Below, piece by piece: positions 10,891 to 21,476 of a stretch of DNA of 64,000 nucleotides; the stretch's first letter is position 1; every line of letters starts with the position of its first letter. The DNA comes from Adineta steineri (Eukaryota > Rotifera > Eurotatoria > Adinetida > Adinetidae). The DNA is taken from contig CAJNOI010000055.1 in assembly GCA_905250115.1 (NCBI GenBank), forward strand, positions 17,029-81,028, given 5' to 3'. Both the position numbers and the translations under genes were made by a program. The notes below the pieces were generated by a model, which was given only the letters and a program-made list of their open reading frames with translations, made no database searches and was not told where the DNA came from.

Positions 10891-12214
10891 ATGTTTACAA
10901 TCATTATTTTTATTTGTATTTCATTCCTATTGATTCCTACAACAACAACGACAAATGTTGGTGGTGTCATTCTTCAGAATACGGTGTAGACAAAAGTAAA
11001 TAATCCATATCATGTAGTCGCTGATGTTCAAGTGCCGTTCAATGTAACACTGACTATTACAGCCGGTGTACAAATCATTTATGACAATCTCGGTGATTAT
11101 GAAATGCTTGTTAAAGGCTTTCTAAAGGTACAAGGAACAAATGCAGAACGTGTTGTGTTTAATGGATCGGCTGCAACAAATAACAACAGATGGATGTTGA
11201 CATTCAAAGCAGCAAATTTAACCCAATCCTCAATTGTTAATGCTCAATTTATTGGACCTAAACAATCAGTAGGTTTACTTGAAGTACCCAATGGTATTCC
11301 TTTGAATACAGGTGAATTAATAGTTGATCGTTGCATATTCACTGGCACTCAAATTAATACATATTCCAGTAAGTATACAAAAATCTGATAATGTCAAAGA
11401 AAGAATTGTTTATTTTCATTTAGCTTTATTTGATCCATCGGGAACTAATCCGATTTCTTCGTTAGTTGTTCAAAATTCAACTATAACTGATTCAATTGTA
11501 TCGAATGGTGGTTTTAACAGTGATCCTCAATTGATTAAACTTTTAGGTAATCAACTTCAAAATGTGACTATCAATGCGACTGCTCATTACAATGGCATGA
11601 GAATGTCTAATTGTCAAGGTGGTAATGTTTCTATTTACTGGCGTGGTTATACCAAAGCCTACTTCGAAATTAATGATACAAAATTAACAAATCTATCTGT
11701 TAATTTTAGTCCATTTTATGGAATAGAGACTTTTTTCACCATACGACGATCAACTCTTCTTAATGCAACTATTCAGTTGATTGGACCAAGTTATGATAGC
11801 ACAGTGAATCATCTTGACATCATTTGTAGTAAACTTACAGTTCCTGGACAAATCGAAATGGCAACAGGATCAATTCAAAATTCGACAATTACGAGTTCTG
11901 GAAATCAAACAAATACAACCGGTGTCTTTGCGGGAGCAATATCCATTGTTAACTCATCGATCTTTGCTTTTGATGTTGGTGTCAGCATTTTTGCATACAA
12001 AGATCCAATGGGTATTATAAATAACAGCAATTTTTACAAAAATTCCGTTTACAACATCATGAATTTGGGAAATTCTGATGTGAATGCAACTGGTAACTGG
12101 TGGGGTACGAAAAATGACATCAGCGATACATTGTATGATTATTGGAAAAATATCAACTATGGAGAAATTTTTTATAATAATTTTGCACAAAGCCGTATTG
12201 AACAACAATGTTAA
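10891..12214 (+). pseudogene. Secreted parallel beta-helix protein with an in-frame TAG near the N-terminus
   Basis: Two exons (10891-11368 and 11424-12214; 55-bp intron) would encode about 421 residues. A signal peptide (FTIIIFICISFLLIP) is followed by GGVILQNTV, then TAG at 10987-10989, then TKVNNPYHVVADVQVPFNVT in the same frame. The family phrase at this spot normally has Trp where TAG now stands (a pattern like NTVWTKxxxPYxVxxDVxVPxxVTLTI), so TGG to TAG is the simplest explanation. The rest is Asn/Thr/Ile-rich with repeated 'NSTI' rungs typical of right-handed beta-helices, and closes with the signature NATGNWWGT. Such extracellular proteins are common in rotifers and bacteria; ligand or enzymatic role is unknown. 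Apart from the one stop the frame is intact, so it may be a recent pseudogene, a sequencing error, or an allele. Confidence 0.72.
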
Positions 12215-13566
12215 ACATTTATCGTTTTATTCTCTAATTAATGACACTTTTTAAATGTATTCTATATTTTAATCATGAAATAAATTCTTTCATATTTTTC
12301 TGAACAAAAAATCTCATTTTCCATTCGCATGACACTGAATTAAGCAGTACAAATATAGAGAATAAATGAAATAACATAATGGATTCGAGTTAGTTAAGAG
12401 AATGTTTTAGTTGACATAAATAAAATCATTCAACTATATAGTGAGCGAAAATAGGATAAAAAAAATAATATGTCAGTGATGACAAGCACGTTTTTGAATA
12501 ATATTAGTCATATTAATCAAACTTACTTTTCTTTCGAGTTAGTTTTGTTTCAGAAGAATAAAAAACAGGTTTTGAGGTAACAAATCACCAGAAAAGTACT
12601 CTTCCATAAACTTAATCCAACGAATCAAATAGGAGACATGCTAATTATGATCGTTGGTTCACCGAAGAAGACTGTTTTAGATTGAGTCATTCATTGTTGG
12701 GCGTTAATTGTGAAGTATTTTACATCAAAAGTTCAATTACGAACAGACATTCTTTTTTTTAATTACTATAGTGCACAATCGATGAGTATTGATCATTCTA
12801 TCGTATGACAACAATTGTGTCAGTTAGTTGTCAATGATTCAAATAGAATTCACCATCCAAATGTTCAATTGAACAAGATACTCGTTATGTATATCATATT
12901 TGTATACGAATTTATTTATATATGAAATCACATTTTTTCATCTCATTTGCGCAGTCTCTAGTTCTTGAAACAAAGACATGATCAGTTATCGTTGATAGAA
13001 ATACTCACATTTTTCATGACTCATTCCAAAACCATAAAAGCTGAATATTACATTATACATTATGTTTTTCTTTTAATCTTTCTTGTCTATCATTTCATTA
13101 TCGATCTATTCTCTCGGTGTACTTGTGAAATAGTTTACTTATCTATACATGTCCTACTTTCGTATTGAAATTTTTGATTGACAGCAAAGGCAAATAATAA
13201 TACTACAGAGAGAATGTATTATCCATCTACCACTATGTTCTGTTTCAAAGGGTGGGAGTGTGGGTGTAGATTTTATCTTCTTCTTCTTATATCCAGCCCC
13301 ACACTTATCCACATTCACCCTTCAAGAGCATATCCAATTCTATTCTAATCCAAAGGTTCATGAGAAATAACACTGGCTATAATCAAATACAAAAATTGAA
13401 AATAAGACATTCAGCTTCGTCTAACAAAAAGATAGAAGTGACTTTCTTTCTGCTTTGAAGCATTTTATATGTGCTCAATCTGGATAAGCTTTGATCTAAT
13501 TTATTTAACGCAGCAATAATTATACCGTATTGTTCATGGTAAATAAATGTCTAATTTCGGTCCTGA
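12215..13566. other. Intergenic between convergent genes
   Basis: About 1.35 kb of AT-rich DNA holding one palindrome (13248-13327). No convincing coding sequence; a + strand open frame at 12965-13168 is hydrophobic, AT-driven and unsupported. Confidence 0.5.
13248..13327. repeat. G/T-C/A palindrome with ATTTTATCTTCTTCTT loop
   Basis: The left arm AAAGGGTGGGAGTGTGGGTG and right arm CCCCACACTTATCC...TTCACCCTTCA pair imperfectly. The loop ATTTTATCTTCTTCTTCT closely resembles the loops at 21162 and 49317, which shows these are copies of one element and not independent simple repeats. Confidence 0.85.
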
Positions 13567-14499
13567 TTATAATCTATTCTTATATCTAACAGCGACAATT
13601 GGTAAGAATTCACAATTAGCTATTTTAAATTCGTATTTATCCTTGTTACCAATAATTTCTTCCTGCATTGAATCATTTGCGCCTAGAATTCTTGCACAAG
13701 TTGAAATAATTTCACAATGTGCCGTAACTAAAATATGTTTTTCATCGACAAATCTATCAAAACACCAGTTTAAAAATTTAATTGCTCGTAATTGAATTTG
13801 TTCTTGTGTTTCTCTTTCATTTGCGTTCCATAATATATCAGAATCTGAATTAAATGCACCAGGCTCAGAAAAATTTACTCGTGGATACAATTGTTTTAAT
13901 TCAGTAATACTACGACGTTTATCACAATAGTGACGTCCAATAGTTTCACGAATCATTTCATGTGAATAAATTGGAAAGGTAGGATTGTCAAATAGAGGTT
14001 GAAATGCTATTTGAGCAGTTTGTATAGCACGAGTTAAAGGTGAAACTATTAATAAATCAAATTTTAATGTAGGAGTAGATTGTTGCATTTTTGTAATTGA
14101 ATCAAATAGTAATTTTGTTTGATTCCTACCAAAATCAGTTAATTTTGCATCAAAATATTGTTCACTTTTAGCTTCAACACTTTCCCAATGGTCTGTTCCA
14201 AATTTAGATTCAGCTTCATTATGTATTCCTTGCGCATGACGAACAAAGTAAAATGTTTTAATCTGTCGTTCTGCTATAGATTGTGGTAATTGAGTAAATT
14301 CTTGTACGAATTCACCATAAGTATGACCATTCAGTAAGTTTAACTGAGTGAATGGTAAATGAATTGATTTCTCTGTCTTGCCTTTTTCATCAATTTTCTT
14401 AAGAAATGGCGGGAAATATTTCATAGGAATATGCTTGAATTGATAGTTGTCTGAGGCATTTGAAACAGAGCTGGTTAAACCATCTGTTTCGCTGTTCAT
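13567..14499 (-). CDS. Histidine phosphatase superfamily protein (phosphoglycerate-mutase-like)
   Basis: A single-exon frame of 310 residues. The catalytic phosphohistidine motif is seen as FYFVRHAQGIHN (Arg87-His88), followed by AKLTDFGRNQTKLLFD, then LIVSPLTRAIQTAQIAF (the second active-site Arg region), then EMIRETIGRHYCDKR (acid/Arg motif), and finally ILVTAHCEIIST, where the second catalytic His normally sits in a phrase like VSHG. All four hallmark blocks are in order. The closest recollected relatives are eukaryotic PGAM-like phosphatases of unknown substrate with the 'GxHYCDKR' type block, not glycolytic mutases. A 78-residue N-terminal extension has no signal peptide, so it is probably cytosolic. 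No lesion is seen. The gene is convergent with the beta-helix gene. Confidence 0.85.
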   Translation of the reverse strand: MNSETDGLTSSVSNASDNYQFKHIPMKYFPPFLKKIDEKGKTEKSIHLPFTQLNLLNGHTYGEFVQEFTQLPQSIAERQIKTFYFVRHAQGIHNEAESKFGTDHWESVEAKSEQYFDAKLTDFGRNQTKLLFDSITKMQQSTPTLKFDLLIVSPLTRAIQTAQIAFQPLFDNPTFPIYSHEMIRETIGRHYCDKRRSITELKQLYPRVNFSEPGAFNSDSDILWNANERETQEQIQLRAIKFLNWCFDRFVDEKHILVTAHCEIISTCARILGANDSMQEEIIGNKDKYEFKIANCEFLPIVAVRYKNRL

Positions 14500-15002
14500 A
14501 ATTAAAATAGAAATAAAACTAGAGGCCCTTATGAAGAATTAAAGGGTACTCCTACGTTTTAGTCACGCCTTCTACATACGTATATATATATGTACAGAAT
14601 AGAAAAAATCTATTGGTTAGTGCATAGCCACTGAATAGGAGAAAGAAAAAGAGATATATAGATGTCAAATGAGAACAAGAAATATTTATTGACAAAAAAA
14701 ATATACTAAATTGGAAATAATATTTTAATAGGGAGGGTATGAGTATGGATGCGATTATGTTTAATTCCAGTCCACAAGGAAATTGATTTCGTTGTAATTC
14801 TTCACGTACAGTAACACTAGTACGTTAGAAAAGTTTAGTTAAAAAGAAATGTCATTAACATGAGATGTTTTATAGATTTTCTAATTACCTTTATCATGTT
14901 TGTAATCTGCTGGTTGATGAATAATTTCTTTGATAGCATCAAGCTGAATTAGAGCTAATCAAATTTTTATACAAAAAATACTACATAATTTTATTTCAAT
15001 AG
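14500..15002. other. Intergenic, with two possible minus-strand exons
   Basis: On the minus strand an acceptor-like CAG is followed by a frame LDAIKEIIHQPADYKHDK (about 14952-14889) ending at GGTAATT. A second open stretch lies at about 14819-14765 (REELQRNQFPCGLELN in one frame, stopping early in the spliced frame). I could not join them into a gene or name a family. They may be exon remnants. No repeat was seen. Confidence 0.3.
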
Positions 15003-15410
15003 GAAAAATTTGAAGAACATTATAAACGACTTAAAAAAATCTGGTATTAATCAAAATATAGTTATATAAGAATTAAAAGATTTTCAAAATCCATGATAAT
15101 ACAACAATTTATTTTTAGTATGTATGAAAAAATAATTTCTCATTTGAATATTGATGAAATTGCAACAAATTTTCCACAAGTATATTTTGAAAATTTGATA
15201 TTTTTAATTTATTTTATTTTGTATATGTATAGGGACTATACGATTCACGTTGGTGGAGTATAGAATCATATTATGAAGAATTAAGTATGCATGTTGTTAT
15301 TTATTTTAAGATAAATTAAATTGATAAGAAGGTTTGTTTTAAATAAAACACAAAGACTTGAAATGAATCGTAGAGAAAAAGAACGACGAGAACGTCCAAA
15401 AGTATATTAA
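15003..15410 (+). pseudogene. Remnant of a SAP30BP (HCNGP)-like gene, C-terminal part
   Basis: Conceptual pieces in order: FEEHYKRLKK, SGINQNIVI, ELKDFQNP, then MYEKIISHLNIDEIATNFPQ, GLYDSRWWSIESYYEEL, and RLEMNRREKERRERPK. These follow the core of SAP30BP, whose corresponding phrases run LYERKIKEG, NYIIQRKKEFRNP, IYEKLI, IDELGTNYP and HGWSEDSYY. The reading frame is broken at a run of A residues near 15031-15039 (shift by one), by an in-frame TAA near 15068, and by loss of the splice donor after the QNP block. The later exons keep believable splice sites (15177, 15232). SAP30BP is a nuclear splicing and transcription co-regulator. The N-terminal half is absent upstream. The fragment looks like a decayed duplicate; a functional copy is expected elsewhere. 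Confidence 0.65.
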
Positions 15411-15480
15411 TATATTTCTAAATGGTATTTTTGGTATTTTTTTATTTTTCAGATATTTCGTATTATTTAAATAATTTATC

Positions 15481-16416
15481 ATGAAAAGTATTTTGATTAC
15501 AGGTGCTAATCGTGGTATTGGTTTAGGTATTGTCAAACAACTTGTTTCAAATCCATCATCTATTGAATTCATTTTTGCCGGTTACCGTGATGCTAATAAA
15601 TCTAAAGTAAATTTTTGAAAAAAAAAGACAAATTAATATTTTTTATATGATAGGAATTGTTAGATTTAGCAAAACAGCATTCAAATATTATTATTCCAAT
15701 TCAAATTGGTTTGTCTAATTTTTATTTTTAATTCGATTGAAATAAATTAAATTTGTTTTTAAAATTACTTAAGATGTCAATGATGATGAAAGTTGTAATA
15801 AAGCAAAAGGTGAAGTTGAAAATAAATTAGGTAATAGTCAAGGTCTCAACTGTTTATTAAATAATGCTGGCGTAAATAAAGATCTAAAATTTAATGATAT
15901 CAATGAACAAGATATGCTTGATACATACAAACAGAATGTTATTGGACCATGGCGAGTAACAAAGGTGTGTTTATATTGTTTGTTTATTTATGTACAGTCA
16001 CATATATATATCAATATACATTTTTATCATCTTTAGACATTTTTACCCCTTGTGGAAAAAGCAGTTAGTGGAGAACGAAATGTTCTTCAAGCAAGTATTA
16101 TCAATGTATCAAGTGTTATGGGTTCAGCTACATTGGCTCCTACACTTCCTTTTTTTATTTTGATTATCAATGTTCTAAGGCAGCACTTAATATGTTTACT
16201 GTCTGTTTTGCAGAAACTTTAGCTAAATCAAATATTTATATTGCTTTACTTCACCCAGGATGGGTGAAAACTGATATGGGTGGTGCACAGGCTCCATTAA
16301 CAACTGAAAAAGCATGTAAAAATATTGTTGAATGTATAAATTCAATGAAGGATGAACATTATGGAAAATTAATTGATTCTACCTCTGGGAGCTCATGTGC
16401 TATACTTCCATTTTAA
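15481..16416 (+). pseudogene. Short-chain dehydrogenase/reductase (sniffer/carbonyl-reductase-like) with a one-base frameshift
   Basis: Four exons: 15481-15606, 15654-15708, 15774-15964 and 16037-16416. The Rossmann cofactor motif ITGANRGIGLGIV is at the N-terminus, NNAG follows in exon 3 (CLLNNAGVN), then QNVIGPWRVTK, IINVSSVMGS, and the catalytic Tyr/Lys pair in DYQCSKAALNMF, then HPGWVKTDMGG. Between VMGS...TLPFF and DYQCSK the frame slips: the T run at 16150-16156 has seven bases where eight would keep the frame, and exon 4 is one base short of a codon multiple. The break lies immediately before the catalytic Tyr. The enzyme would be a cytosolic NADP-dependent reductase of carbonyl compounds. 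Because the lesion is in a homopolymer it could be a sequencing error; otherwise the gene is newly dead. Confidence 0.78.
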
Positions 16417-16553
16417 ATTAATTGACATCATATATAAAAAAAACTCTTTTTTTATCATTGAAGTTTATTTCATATATTACTAAATAAAGATAGATTATAA
16501 GGCTTTTTATTCTAAATATAGATCCATTTTTATTTTTTTAGAACATTAATTAG

Positions 16554-17350
16554 ATGAAAAGTGCTCTAATTTCTGAAGATAAGCGTGCTATCGAGCTATG
16601 TATTGGTAAAACAATTTTTAATGTCTAAAACTGATCATGTCTTTGCTACTTATCGTGAAATGAATCGATCTAAAGTAGTTTTCAAAAATTATGAAATAAT
16701 ATATATATAATTGTCCTTGTTAAGGAATTAGAAGAATAAGAATTTCCTTTTCTTTAATTGAATAGATATTACTGGTGATACTAGTATTCAAAAAGCAGTT
16801 GAACAATTAGAACAAAGATTGCATGGAAACGATCTAAATTGTTTAATTAATAATGTAGGCATGACAACAGAATTAAGATTTTCGAATATTTATGAAAAAG
16901 ATATGATGGAAACATATCGACAAAATGTTATTGGACCATAGAATGTTACTAAAGTATATTTCACTCTGGTTTTTTCTCGCTAAGATATTTTTCTTTTACA
17001 TATTTTTACCTCTTCTTGAAAAATCTGCATTACATTTAAAACAATCATCTGTAATTAATATTTCCTCGATAATGTCTTCACTTGAACTAGCAAAAAATCT
17101 TCCATATTATTATTATGATTATCAGTGTAGTAAGGTTAGTTTAGGATTTTTAACTTTATTATTTGTATTTTCATTTATTTCTTTTTAAAATTGCATTAAA
17201 TATGTTAACAATATTTATGGAACCATGCAAGTATTACGTTAACATGTTTTTGACCATTTTAACCCCTTTTCTAGATAACGCAATCTTCACCATACTTTTT
17301 CGTCACATAATTCACAAGTTTAGAAATGAAAAATCAATTAGCTCATAGAT
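16554..17350 (+). pseudogene. Decayed tandem duplicate of the SDR gene
   Basis: The copy starts MKSALISEDKRAIELCIGK, aligned to the TGANRGIG region but with the glycine motif destroyed. It continues VFATYREMNRSK, AVEQLEQRLHGNDLNCLINN, ELRFSNIYEKDMMETYRQNV and IGP followed by a stop, then FLPLLEKSALHLKQSSVINI and YYYYDYQCSKVSLGFL. Stops and lost splice sites occur throughout. The active-site phrase YDYQCSK survives. It lies 140 bp downstream of the better preserved copy in the same orientation, so a tandem duplication is clear. Confidence 0.75.
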
Positions 17351-17561
17351 ATACTGATTTTCACATTACAAGTTCATGGCTAATCATACGATCAATTAAT
17401 AAGCATTTACGTGGTAAAGATAGTTCTTACATGGAGAATACCAAGAGATAAATGAGCACAATTAAGGTAATTCGAGGAACAGGAAACTAGCATTGACAAT
17501 ATTGGAGATCGATTCTCATTTTTTAGTTCTTATCAATAGAACGGAAAAAATTAACAAAAAG

Positions 17562-18170
17562 CTCACCCCACATCGACTAACACCCACCCTCAAGATGATC
17601 GTATACGATAGTTTACTGCTATCGTTATGTTTGTCCTGAGCGGTAAATACAATCGTAGACGTCTCAAAACGATGCATTTCAGACACGAAACGAGAAGAGA
17701 ACGGTAATAATAGGATGTGATGTTTCAGATAGTCTGAATGATCGACCTGGGTGCAATTGGAAAAACATTTATTTTCCTAACTTTTAATCGCAACTGATGA
17801 ACTGATACATAGTTAATCTCTTCGTGAACGTGTTATGAAAGGTTGCGAAGAATTGGACATTGACTCAATATCACATGATATTCCATTAATTACTCATTCT
17901 CCATATACTATCCAAGAATGGATAGACTTTAATGATTCAACATTTACTTACATTATATGCAGATATAAAAATGATATACGTCTAAGACAAATTGAACAAC
18001 AAAAGAAAAACAAGATGTTATCCAATCAGAATCATGAATAACTATTGAACCAGTTGATTCTAAACGGAATTTGAACGAAATAAATGAACAACAAAAATTC
18101 AATTTAATGAAAAAAATTTTAAAATTGATGAATTATAACTATTGATTAAGAACATTATTTTATGCAAAAG
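17562..18170 (+). pseudogene. Decayed gene array, copy A
   Basis: The copy opens with a right-arm-only C/A-rich stretch (ACACCCACCCTCAAGATGAT), then a conserved non-coding block (TCGTATACGATAGTTTACTG through TCAGACACGAAACGAG to about 17706). Next comes a coding-like block with phrases VSDSLNDRPGCNWKN, ELDIDSISHDIPLITHSPYT, IQEWIDFNDSTF and RYKNDIRLRQIEQQKKN. A piece equivalent to NLNEINEQQKF follows. Stops interrupt it. The same blocks recur at 18370 and 20128. I do not recognise the family. Confidence 0.6.
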
Positions 18171-18369
18171 ACAAGCGATCATTGACGATTACATTGATAA
18201 AGATAAAACAAAAATCGATATCTAGAATTATTTCTCATTTTATAATCGGTATCTGTGTACAATGTGCCAAAGAAAAAAAAAGAATTCAAAACACGTATGT
18301 TTATTGCTCGCTTTTAGACTGTGTGTATGTGTACATATATCTTTGCGCCCTGAATATTTCCTTTTTACA

Positions 18370-18960
18370 TTTTGCACTAATAGAATGTAACGTTTCGGAT
18401 AGTCTGAACGATCGATCTGGGTACAGTTGGAAAAATATTTATTTTGTTAAACCGTTCAGCACAATTCCCGAAATGTTAAACAGTGAATCTCCTCATGAAC
18501 GTGGTATGAGAGTATGTCAAGAAATTGGCATTAACTCAGTATTACTCGATGTACCATCAACAACATCAATTGTTCAATCTTTATGCATTATTTATCAATG
18601 GATAGATCTTAATCGTTCAAAACGGCTTGTATTATATTCAGATACAAAAAAGATATACGTCAAAGACAGATCGAACAACAAAAACTTCAATTTGATGAAT
18701 AGAATTTCAAAATAGATGAATTGTAACTCTTGATTAAAAAAATTAATGCTAAAACTGCAAAACAAGATACTGAAATAGGATCCTTAAAATCAAACGTTCA
18801 TTCGCAATTTATTGCAGTTAAACTACTAGCTAATTTGAACAAAAGAACATTGATCGAAAAATGTCGTTTATATTTGGTAAAAAAATATCATGATTTATTT
18901 CACAATCAAACTGATATTGTCGTTACAGATGCCATAAAATACCGTGATGAAACAGTATGA
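18370..18960 (+). pseudogene. Decayed gene array, copy B (best preserved)
   Basis: After a TAATAG acceptor-like site the frame reads NVSDSLNDRSGYSWKNIYFV, KPFSTIPEMLNSESPHERGM, CQEIGINSVLLDVPSTTSIV, YQWIDLNRSKRL and then degenerates. A downstream open segment (18730-18957) reads NAKTAKQDTEIGSLKSNVHS and ends KYHDLFHNQTDIVVTDAIKY. It parallels copies A and C segment by segment. There is no signal peptide; the last part is Lys-rich and could form a helix. Function unknown. The open stretches are too broken to propose a working gene. Confidence 0.55.
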
Positions 18961-19433
18961 TTAATTCGAACTATTCATATTTTTTTGATCTCTTTGTTCT
19001 ATTGTTTCTTATAACAGCTGCTTACTGTATATATAGTGTTTTTTTCCTTGTTTTTTATATATTTCTGAAGATGATAATAATTCTTATCGAAAGCTCGAAT
19101 AAAGTTTGATTTTTTGTTTAAAACCTATTATATTTTTTTGTAATAGTTCTATATTCGATTATTTTTAGATTATTTCCAACTGCTTGACCTACTAATTATT
19201 TAAAAACTCCGTGATGCTTATCAATATATGCCTAGATTTATGAATGGATTATACCAAGGACAAGATGCATTTGATTACATGTAGCAAAGAACGAGAATGT
19301 GTACAACAGGCACGTGGCAATAAAGGATCCTATTATCAAACTATCAGTGACACATTTTATACCAACCGAAGTGATGGACATCCTTTTGAATGACACCCTC
19401 CTTTTGTCTATTCTACTAATACGTGATCTTTTG

Positions 19434-19495
19434 CGGTATGGGTGTATGTGCTATTTCTATCTCATACTCGCATCCACGCCCACACCCTCAAGATG
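19434..19495. repeat. G/T-C/A palindrome, left arm eroded
   Basis: The right arm ATCCACGCCCACACCCTCAA is complete and followed by GATGAT. The left arm GGTATGGGTGTATGTG is degenerate. The loop TATTTCTATCTCAT is related to other members. Confidence 0.7.
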
Positions 19496-19538
19496 ATTTT
19501 CAAACATAATCTTTTTCGGTTTTTTTATCTTATTTTAG

Positions 19539-19583
19539 AACTCGTCTTTTCCTAGCAACTGTGCTGAAGAAGGTGATAAACAA
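19539..19583 (+). pseudogene. Exon remnant (15 codons) of the array gene, first copy
   Basis: ATTTTAG precedes a 45-bp open segment NSSFPSNCAEEGDKQ, which is followed by GTAAGA. The same exon with both splice sites recurs at 21477-21521 (NSSLSSNCTEEGGKQ). Each copy is followed within about 20 bp by CATACCCAC(A/G)CCC, the right arm of a palindrome in the intron. Confidence 0.6.
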
Positions 19584-19715
19584 GTAAGAAAAACTCAAAA
19601 TCCATACCCACACCCCAGCATTTTTCACTTAATTTTTTTTCCTCATCAAATTATGTGTTTAAAATGATAAAGATCTTTGTGATGATTATTTTAGAAGCCT
19701 GTCGACTATTTATTA

Positions 19716-19776
19716 AGGGAGCGTGTGGTGAGTACGGATACTATAGTGACCTAGCACACATACGCACATCCTCTCC
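19716..19776. repeat. G/T-C/A palindrome, imperfect
   Basis: The left arm GGGAGCGTGTGGTGAGTACG and right arm GCACACATACGCACATCCTC pair with several mismatches. A short loop (GATACTATAGTGACCTA) separates them. Confidence 0.6.
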
Positions 19777-20127
19777 AAATTAAACAAAAGAGAAAATAAT
19801 ATATTCTTTTTTTTTGTTTTTAGATGTACTACTAAAAATTCTAGATTTCTGTAATTGAAATAAGATATATATCATGAGTGATCGCGATAAAAACGCTCCT
19901 GAGAAATGAAACAGAAAATATGTCAAGTGAAAGATTGCTGCAAATTCTGATAACGTAACTAATCTTCAAAATCAATTGAAGAATATTCAGTCAGATTTTA
20001 AATCAGATATGATCCCTATATTGTTTATTATTATCACCCAAGTCAAATATAACGGTTCATGAACGGTGAATAACGACTACCGTTACAACGACCGTTGATG
20101 ATACATCGGAAAATGGCTAAATAATGT

Positions 20128-20884
20128 GATAAACGCCGTCGTATATCATAGTTTACTACTATCGTAATGTCTGTCCTCGGCGGTAAATACAATGTTAAAC
20201 GTCTGAAAACGGTGCATTTCAGACACTAAACGAGGAGGAAACGGTACTATTTACTCAATACTACTTGATGTACTATCAATAGTATCAGTTATCAATTCAT
20301 CAAGTACTATCAAACAATGGATAGATCTTAATGGTTCAGAATCCCCATACATTGTGATCAGATTCAAAGATGATATACGTCTATGACAAATTGAACAATA
20401 AAGGGAAAAACATGATATTAATTAATCAGCATCACCAATTATTATGGAACCAATTGATTCTGCGTCGAATTTAAAAGAAATAAATGAACAACACAAACTT
20501 CAATTTAATGAAAAAAATTTTCAAATTAACGAATTATAACTGTTAATTAAAACCATTATGGGTGGGGTGTGAGTGTGGGTATCATATATGGATTCTGAAC
20601 CCACACCTACCCCACCCTTGTTGTGTCAACTTAATATATTTATTCTTACTCTTTATTATTATTATTATTATTATTACTCGTCAATAAAAAATTACGTTTC
20701 GGAGCTGTTCAAACGATTTATACCATTTGCATCTATTTTCCACGACGCATTTATTCATGAAGCCAGTCAAAAAAGCATTGCCGAATCTGTCCTATGCAGC
20801 AATTCTACACAAAAACATATATGGGTCAACATGTTAAAGACAGTATTCAACGAAGAACCAATATTAGAAGACGATGTTAACTAA
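20128..20884 (+). pseudogene. Decayed gene array, copy C
   Basis: The conserved non-coding block (CATAGTTTACTACTATCG ... TCAGACACTAAACGAGG, to about 20244) is followed by decayed equivalents of the WIDLN, DDIRL and KEINEQHKLQFNEKNF phrases, full of stops. Palindrome 20559-20619 sits in the middle. Beyond it an open segment (20691-20881) reads YVSELFKRFIPFASIFHDAF and ends in VFNEEPILEDDVN. Whether that segment belongs to the same gene cannot be shown. Confidence 0.5.
20559..20619. repeat. G/T-C/A palindrome, long stem
   Basis: The left arm GGGTGGGGTGTGAGTGTGGG and right arm CCCACACCTACCCCACCC pair over most of their length. The loop includes ATATGGATTCTGAA, similar to the loop at 28675. Confidence 0.85.
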
Positions 20885-21161
20885 ATAGCTTCTCAAGATG
20901 AATATGTTAAAAACATTATTTGTTTTTATTTAAACTATGTTTTTTTCGATATGATATTTGTTTTTTGTAATAAAAACTTGATATATTTGATTTCTTTTTT
21001 TTAATTTAAAAACAAACATTATTTAATAATTGTTCTTAGCTATCGAAAGATCATTCCATTAAAGTCGAACGGATCATATTATATATAGTCAACGATTTTG
21101 ATCAGCTCGTATCAAACTTGAGAATGTGTCTAATGATAGTGTACATAACGTATATACAGTG

Positions 21162-21220
21162 TTGGGTGTGGGTGCTGATTTTATCTCACACTTGCACGCA
21201 CACCCACACCCTTAAGATGT
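21162..21220. repeat. G/T-C/A palindrome
   Basis: The left arm GGGTGTGGGTG is matched exactly by CACCCACACCC in the right arm (GCACGCACACCCACACCC). The loop CTGATTTTATCTCAC belongs to the ATTTTATCT loop class. The right arm is followed by TTAAGATG, close to the usual TCAAGATG. Confidence 0.85.
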
Positions 21221-21476
21221 CTGTTGTAGAGGGAGAGGTATATTGTTTTTATATACGATTCTGTTTCGTTCCATTACTACCACTCTTGCATGCACTTATT
21301 CACAATAATTTATACAATTGAAAAATAAGTTTTCATGGAAACTAATCAAAAGGTTTCCGAACAAGCCAAAACGTATTTTGATTGATGACCGAGAAAATCT
21401 ATTCTTTCTAGAACGTATACTATCATTGAATGATTTTCAAAACACTATATTTTCCGTTTCTTTTATCTCATTTTAG

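Larger units (their letters stand above)
18961..20127. other. Spacer within the decayed array
   Basis: The spacer contains palindromes at 19434 and 19716, an isolated exon-like segment at 19539-19583, and another start-like segment near 19874 reading MSDRDKNAPEK, then a stop, then NSDNVTNLQNQLKNIQSDFK. These look like exons of the same decayed family, placed out of order. Confidence 0.45.

Noticed and set aside
14765-14960. Two-exon minus-strand gene
   Set aside because: The exons join only in a frame that stops early and no family is recognisable; left as a note, not called.
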